Shown here in pieces: positions 59,257 to 64,000 of a stretch of DNA of 64,000 bases. The DNA is from Caryophanales bacterium UBA743 (GTDB lineage Bacteria; Bacillota_I; Bacilli_A; RFN20; CAG-826): the NCBI GenBank assembly GCA_002297365.1, contig DBKT01000009.1, forward strand, positions 1-64,000. The letters run 5' to 3'. Each line of letters begins with the position of its first letter. The stretch's first letter is position 1. The position numbers and the translations under genes are program-made. The notes under the pieces are model-generated. The model was not told the origin of the DNA, did no database searches, and worked only from the letters and a program-made list of their open reading frames with translations.

Positions 59257-60657
59257 ATGGCAAATAAGTTTAGTTTTGAAAAAATAACGAACCATTTGAT
59301 CTTGACGGGATTCGTTTTTCCTGGATCTCAAATCTATGGTGGTTTGTCCAATACCTGGGATTATGGTCCTCTAGGCGCAGAGTTAAAAAGAAACATTCGG
59401 GATTCTTGGTGGAAAAAATTCGTTCAAGAAGATCCGAATAACGTTGGTCTGGATGCGGCAATTTTGATGAACCCTCGTGTTTGGGAGGCAACCGGCCACG
59501 TCTCTACTTTTAACGATCCGATGGTGGATTGCAAGGCTTGCAAATCTCGTTATCGTGCCGATGAGCTCATTAAGAAAGAATTCCCTGAAGTGGATGTTGA
59601 CGGAATGTCTTTCGAAGAAATGGATAAATTCATCCAAGACCACGATATCGTCTGCCCAACATGCGGGAAGAAAGATTTCACCAGCATCCGGAAATTTAAC
59701 ATGATGTTCAAAACGCACATCGGCGTAACGGAAGATGCCTCCTCCGTCGTCTATTTAAGGCCTGAAACCGCGCAAGGCGTCTTTATGAATTTCAAGAACG
59801 TCGCACGTGCATGCAGAAAGAAACTCCCATTTGGCATCTGCAATGCCGGTAAGAGCTTCCGCAATGAAATCACCCCAGGGAACTTTACCTTCAGAACAAG
59901 AGAGTTCGAACAAATGGAAATGGAATTCTTCTGTCAACCAGGGACCGATTTAGAATGGTTTGCTTATTGGAAGAAAAACTGTTTAGATTTCGTTGAATCT
60001 TTGGGCATCAAGGCAGAAAATCTTCATTTCCGCGATCATGAACCGGCGGAATTGGCTTTCTATTCAAGAGCGACAACCGACGTAGAATACGATTTTCCAA
60101 CTTTAGGATGGAGTGAGATTCTTGGGGTTGCCGATAGGACAGACTACGATTTAAAACGTCATCAGGAATATTCAAAAGAAGATTTGACCTACACGGAAAC
60201 CTACATCGACGAAACCGGAGCGACAAAAACGAAATCTTACCTCCCTTACGTCATCGAACCATCCATGGGTCTAGATCGCCTCATGCTAATGGTCATGGTG
60301 GATTCGTATGACGAAGAAACCTTGGCGAACGGAGAAGTGAGAACCGTGATGCACATCAAAGCATCTCTTGCGCCATATAAAGTGGCCATTTTACCTTTGC
60401 AAAAGAAGCTTGTTGACAAATCCAATGAGGTTTTTCAGGAACTTAGTAAACACTTTATGTGCACAACGGACACGACTGGATCAATTGGCAAACGCTACCG
60501 TCGTCAAGACGAAATCGGCACTCCATACTGCGTTACGATTGATTTTGGCACATTGGAAGATAACAGCGTCACCATTCGCGACCGCGATAGCATGGAACAG
60601 GTTCGTCTTCCAATCAAAGAATTAGTTTCCTATATCGAAGGAAAAATCAATTCCTAA
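59257..60657 (+). CDS. glyQS: glycyl-tRNA synthetase, single-chain alpha2 type
   Basis: The class II single-chain GlyRS (as in Mollicutes and many Bacillota), not the alpha2beta2 form of Bacillus. SQIYGGLSNTWDYGPLGAELKRNI (shown in part), YLRPETAQGVFMNF, FRNEITPGNF and RTREFEQMEMEFF are family motifs. Zinc cysteines lie in CKAC and CPTCGKK. I set the start at the ATG at 59257 with AAAGGAG 6 nt upstream, giving 466 aa; an in-frame TTG at 59212 lacks support. Confidence 0.97.
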   Translation: MANKFSFEKITNHLILTGFVFPGSQIYGGLSNTWDYGPLGAELKRNIRDSWWKKFVQEDPNNVGLDAAILMNPRVWEATGHVSTFNDPMVDCKACKSRYRADELIKKEFPEVDVDGMSFEEMDKFIQDHDIVCPTCGKKDFTSIRKFNMMFKTHIGVTEDASSVVYLRPETAQGVFMNFKNVARACRKKLPFGICNAGKSFRNEITPGNFTFRTREFEQMEMEFFCQPGTDLEWFAYWKKNCLDFVESLGIKAENLHFRDHEPAELAFYSRATTDVEYDFPTLGWSEILGVADRTDYDLKRHQEYSKEDLTYTETYIDETGATKTKSYLPYVIEPSMGLDRLMLMVMVDSYDEETLANGEVRTVMHIKASLAPYKVAILPLQKKLVDKSNEVFQELSKHFMCTTDTTGSIGKRYRRQDEIGTPYCVTIDFGTLEDNSVTIRDRDSMEQVRLPIKELVSYIEGKINS

Positions 60658-60684
60658 TCCGAAAAAGAAAGGAGAAAAGCGGAG

Positions 60685-62505
60685 ATGTATTCGAGAGATT
60701 TGATTGAAACTCTTTTAAAAGAAGCGGATATCGTCACGGTCATCTCCGCTTTCATTCCAGTCATCAAGAAAGGCAGAAGTTATGTTGCCCTCTGCCCTTT
60801 TCATGACGATAAGAACCCTTCTTTAAATATTTCTCCTGATAAGCAGATATTTAAATGCTTTGTATGTGGAACAGGTGGGAACGCCATCACTTTCGTGCAA
60901 AAGCATCTAAATATCTCCTACCAAGAAGCCGTTCAAAAAGTCGCGGAAATCGTTGGCTTCCACGATGACAGATTAATCAGCGAAGCCAATAAGCCTCAAA
61001 TAAACAAAGAAAAACAACCTCTTTTTGACGCCATTAATGACTTGCAGTCTCTATATACATATTGTTTAAACATACCAGAAGGCAAAATCGCAAGAGATTA
61101 TCTTGACCAAAGGCATCTAGATAAAGCCGAAATCAAAAAGTATGGCATTGGCTACGCCCTTTCGGATGGTGCAAAAACAGTAGAATTTTTGGAGAAAAAA
61201 GGCCATGCATTAGACAAAATCAAAGGAATTGGCATCATTAGTTCAAGAGGGAACGTGGATGCAAATGCTGGCCGATTAATCTTTCCTTTGAAGGACCCTA
61301 ATGGGCAAGTCATTGGCTTCAGCGCAAGAAGAATCAACCCTAATGATCATGATTCTCCGAAATATGTCAATTCTCCTGACACTCAAATTTTTAAGAAAAG
61401 TTTGAATTTATATAATTATGACACAGCAAAGAATTCCGCCAGAAGGGACGGATATATCTATGTTTTAGAAGGATTTATGGATGTCATGGCCCTCGATAAA
61501 GCGGGAATGCCTAGCGCAGTGGCTTTAATGGGAACCTCTTTAAGCACTGAGCAAATCGAATTGCTTCGACGCTTAAACTGCGAGATAAGATTATGCCTCG
61601 ACGGGGACAATCCAGGTCAAAGAGGAATGATGAAAATCATCTTGCAGCTCAACAAAGCAGGCATTCCTTTTCGCTTGGTATGCAACCCTAACGATTTAAG
61701 GGACCCCGACGATATTTTGCAAGAATCAGGCCCTGAAGCCCTTAAAAAAGCCATGAATCAGCTTGTGGACCCTTTCCAGTTCCAAATGAATTATTATCAA
61801 AACGTCGAAAAGCTCACAAAAGCAGAAGACCGAAAAAAAGTTCTTATGTATTCCATACCCTTTCTTCGTTCGATGAGACCAGGCGTAGATCAAGAGAATA
61901 ACATTGTTAAACTTGGAAAAGTGACTGGATATGAGCCAGAGATAATCCGCTCGCAAATGCTAAAAGCAAATTCCTCGGAAGATGTTCTTGAAGAAATCAC
62001 TTATCAAGAACAGCAGGGCTTTGAGATTGCTCATCCAGAAACGAAATTCATTCGCCGCTTGGCTTTCGCCGAAAGAAAAACTCTTTACTATATGCTGCAA
62101 AACATCGATGCCGTGAAATATTTCGAGAAGAATATCGATAATTTTTATTATCCCCAATATGAAAAAATAGCAAGCTATATCGTTGATTATGTCGATAGAA
62201 AAAACGAGAGAGTGAGCATACCTGTCTTATTAAACGAAATCGAATTGTCCGAAGACGAAGACAAGGACGCTTTAAACAAAACAATAACGGAGCTGATAGA
62301 CGCTGATTTGCCTTATGAGCCTTATTCCGAGAACAACATCGAGGATTGCGCACGAGCTATCAAACAAGAGAAAGACAACCTGAGTTTTCAAAGAAAGGCA
62401 ATCGATTCTCTTACGAATACGCCTGATTCAGAAAAAGGCGAAAAACTTAAAAGCATTCGTGATTTAATCAATAAGAAAAATGCGGAAAAAATCAAATACA
62501 AATAA
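60685..62505 (+). CDS. dnaG: DNA primase DnaG
   Basis: DnaG synthesises RNA primers. The zinc domain uses Cys37, His40, Cys58 and Cys61 (ALCPFHDDKNPSL; FKCFVCGTGGNA). The TOPRIM core contains VLEGFMDVMAL and LCLDGDNPGQRG. A C-terminal helicase-binding region completes it. The length of 606 aa is normal. AAAGGAG is upstream. In Bacillota rpoD normally follows directly; here trmK follows after 3 nt. Confidence 0.97.
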   Translation: MYSRDLIETLLKEADIVTVISAFIPVIKKGRSYVALCPFHDDKNPSLNISPDKQIFKCFVCGTGGNAITFVQKHLNISYQEAVQKVAEIVGFHDDRLISEANKPQINKEKQPLFDAINDLQSLYTYCLNIPEGKIARDYLDQRHLDKAEIKKYGIGYALSDGAKTVEFLEKKGHALDKIKGIGIISSRGNVDANAGRLIFPLKDPNGQVIGFSARRINPNDHDSPKYVNSPDTQIFKKSLNLYNYDTAKNSARRDGYIYVLEGFMDVMALDKAGMPSAVALMGTSLSTEQIELLRRLNCEIRLCLDGDNPGQRGMMKIILQLNKAGIPFRLVCNPNDLRDPDDILQESGPEALKKAMNQLVDPFQFQMNYYQNVEKLTKAEDRKKVLMYSIPFLRSMRPGVDQENNIVKLGKVTGYEPEIIRSQMLKANSSEDVLEEITYQEQQGFEIAHPETKFIRRLAFAERKTLYYMLQNIDAVKYFEKNIDNFYYPQYEKIASYIVDYVDRKNERVSIPVLLNEIELSEDEDKDALNKTITELIDADLPYEPYSENNIEDCARAIKQEKDNLSFQRKAIDSLTNTPDSEKGEKLKSIRDLINKKNAEKIKYK

Positions 62506-62508
62506 TAT

Positions 62509-63174
62509 ATGCAGCAGAAGAAAAGACTAGATGTCATCGTCTCTTTTATTGATGAAGGGGCTTCAATAGCAGATATAGGGAGCGATCATTGTTACGTTCC
62601 GATTAACGCGTTTAACCACCGAAAAATAAAATTTGCCCAAGCCATTGAGAATAAAAAAGGGCCATATGAAAGAATGCTCAGAGAAATTCAAAAAGCGAAT
62701 TTAGGAGAGGAAATTATTCCTTCTCTTTCCAACGGCTTAGATGAATTGTCAAAAAAAGTTGACACGCTAATCATTGCCGGAATGGGAGGGAGATTAATCA
62801 AAGAGATTCTCCATAAAAACGAAAATAAGCTCCGTAACATCGAAACAATAATAGTGGATGCGCATAACGACAGGCCGATATTAATCTCCTATTTGGAATC
62901 GATTGGCTACCATTTAACGGATAATGATTTTTTCTATGAAGGAAAAATAGCCTACGATGTAATGAAATGGGGGAGGGGGAAGCCACAAAAGCATTATTCG
63001 GAAGAAGAAATATTTTTCGGGCCGTTGAATCTAAAAAAGAAAGAAGATTCTTGGGTTGAGTATTGGAGAAAAGAGAGAGAAAGAATCAAGAATTTGTTAG
63101 ATCTACAAGATTTGCCGATAGATGATAAAATCAAGTATCAAAAGATTTTGGATAAGATAAATTCAGTGCTTTAG
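62509..63174 (+). CDS. trmK: tRNA (adenine22-N1)-methyltransferase TrmK
   Basis: A class I SAM methyltransferase with ADIGSDHCYVPI (21-32) as motif I, IIAGMGGRLIKEIL and VDAHNDRPILISYLESIGY. The C-terminal coiled coil ends KKEDSWVEYWRKE. The length of 221 aa is typical of B. subtilis YqfN. It is cotranscribed with dnaG. Confidence 0.93.
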   Translation: MQQKKRLDVIVSFIDEGASIADIGSDHCYVPINAFNHRKIKFAQAIENKKGPYERMLREIQKANLGEEIIPSLSNGLDELSKKVDTLIIAGMGGRLIKEILHKNENKLRNIETIIVDAHNDRPILISYLESIGYHLTDNDFFYEGKIAYDVMKWGRGKPQKHYSEEEIFFGPLNLKKKEDSWVEYWRKERERIKNLLDLQDLPIDDKIKYQKILDKINSVL

Positions 63175-63223
63175 ATAACTATTTTTTAACTATATAAATA
63201 CTAATTATTAACTAGTAAATTCA

Positions 63224-64000
63224 TTATTTATTAGATTTTATCGAAAGTTTAGTTAAATATACATAAACTTTAAAAATATCTTCCTTAGGAGTAGAAGTTC
63301 CCGAAACCAAAACGACTTTAGAGGCATGAATAATTTCTTTTTCAAATGCTAAAAGGTCTTCTAAAGACGAAACTTGAATACATATTTTATCTGGGAAATG
63401 AGTTTTTATTTCTTGGTAAAGTTTTGTCGTATTATTGCTTTTTGCTCCGCCCAAAACGATAAAAGCGTCTGCATCTTCTCCCCCCGAAACAGCCTTTTTT
63501 TGCCTTTCTTCCGTCGCGTAGCATTGTTTAGCTAAAAATTTAGCATTAGGGATTCTCTCTTTTATTATTTTCTCGCAAGAGAGAATATCATCACTTGTAA
63601 CCGTTGTTTGAGAAACGATAAGCGGGCATGAGGAATGAACATCAGAAAAAGAGAAAGTTTCTCCCGGGACCATTAAATGAACTTTTTTGGAATCAATGCC
63701 CAAAGCTGCATTGGTTTCCGCATGATTACGGATTCCGATATAAATAATCTCGTTCCCTTTTTTCGCCTCTTTCATCATTCTCTCTTCGTTTTTTTTGACA
63801 AAAATGCAGGTCGCATCATATATTTTCAACTTTTTATTTCGAGCGATTTCATCCAACTTTGGCGAATGCCCATGCGCAGAAAAAACCAAAACGGCTCCAT
63901 CAGGGACAGCGATGAGTTGTTTTTCTAAAGCCCCTTTCTTTTCACTAAGTAAAAAGAAACCTTCTTTTTCAAGTTTCTTCGTCACATTTTCATTATGAAC
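63224..64000 (-). CDS. ispH: 4-hydroxy-3-methylbut-2-enyl diphosphate reductase (N-terminus outside window)
   Basis: The last enzyme of the MEP isoprenoid pathway, an Fe-S protein. Visible motifs are VHNENV at the window edge, SAHGHSP, DATCIFVKK (second cluster Cys), RNHAETNAALG, SQTTVTSDD, KQCYATEERQKKAV (third cluster Cys), GGAKSNNTTKLYQ and SGTSTPKEDI. The frame stays open to position 64000, so the first cluster cysteine and true start lie beyond the window. The sequence is divergent (DATCI rather than DATCP). B. subtilis also has ispH (yqfP) near trmK, but here it is reversed and convergent with trmK. Confidence 0.92.
   Translation of the reverse strand, partial: VHNENVTKKLEKEGFFLLSEKKGALEKQLIAVPDGAVLVFSAHGHSPKLDEIARNKKLKIYDATCIFVKKNEERMMKEAKKGNEIIYIGIRNHAETNAALGIDSKKVHLMVPGETFSFSDVHSSCPLIVSQTTVTSDDILSCEKIIKERIPNAKFLAKQCYATEERQKKAVSGGEDADAFIVLGGAKSNNTTKLYQEIKTHFPDKICIQVSSLEDLLAFEKEIIHASKVVLVSGTSTPKEDIFKVYVYLTKLSIKSNK

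Noticed and set aside
1..64000. Mollicute-type code (UGA as Trp)
   Set aside because: UGA ends many genes exactly at ATGA overlaps with the next start, and all conserved Trp positions seen use UGG.
1..64000. CRISPR arrays, IS elements, prophage, tRNA or rRNA genes
   Set aside because: No direct-repeat/spacer pattern, transposase, integrase or phage gene was seen, and no intergenic gap is long enough for rRNA. No cloverleaf with a TTCGA-type arm was noticed in the gaps.

Overview
The window is a gene-dense, moderately AT-rich bacterial chromosome segment with the features of a streamlined Bacillota (Firmicutes) genome. The evidence is a T-box leader in front of alaS, a CIRCE element in front of hrcA-grpE-dnaK-dnaJ, a single-chain GlyQS glycyl-tRNA synthetase, YrzB (DUF1292), S21, and pyrimidine-nucleoside phosphorylase. 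UGA is used as a stop (many ATGA stop/start overlaps), so the code is standard. No sporulation gene is seen where Bacillus carries them (gpr and spoIIP are absent between rpsT and lepA). This points to a reduced, probably host-associated Bacilli/Erysipelotrichia-like lineage; the exact taxon cannot be read from the sequence.

Most of the window is a condensed version of three Bacillus subtilis blocks. Positions 0.5-15.5 kb follow truB-ribF-rpsO-pnp ... rnjB-ftsK. Positions 20-29 kb follow dtd / mnmA / alaS-yrzB-greA. Positions 29-64 kb follow comEA-comEC-holA-rpsT ... lepA-hemW-hrcA-grpE-dnaK-dnaJ-rsmE-mtaB ... rpsU ... ybeY-cdd-era-recO-glyQS-dnaG-trmK ... ispH. Two genes expected from that order are missing in place: prmA (between dnaJ and rsmE) and rpoD (between dnaG and trmK).

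Inserted among these housekeeping genes is a modest accessory set: an FAD/Fe-S oxidoreductase trio resembling an anaerobic glycerol-3-phosphate dehydrogenase; acpS-pulA; a small SSB-like protein; a membrane-anchored ComEC-like metallo-beta-lactamase protein next to a lipoprotein with a barnase-like C-terminus; an adenylation domain fused to a carrier protein; a DinG/XPD-type helicase with an N-terminal RecB-like nuclease motif; a Fic-fold protein with a destroyed active-site motif; two glycosyltransferases; and a C39 peptidase joined to six membrane segments but with no ABC ATPase. Pdp, Cdd and DeoC form a nucleoside-salvage set that could use products of the putative surface nucleases (inference).

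Regulation shows two recurring patterns. Several start codons lie only 6-12 nt after a TATAAT-like hexamer with no Shine-Dalgarno, suggesting leaderless mRNAs. Several -10 elements (truB, the glp-like operon, rnjB, rsmF/pdp, alaS) sit in the centre of an inverted repeat; at rsmF/pdp this makes a fully symmetric divergent promoter. No tRNA, rRNA, IS element, prophage or CRISPR array was found, and no intergenic gap exceeds 300 bases.
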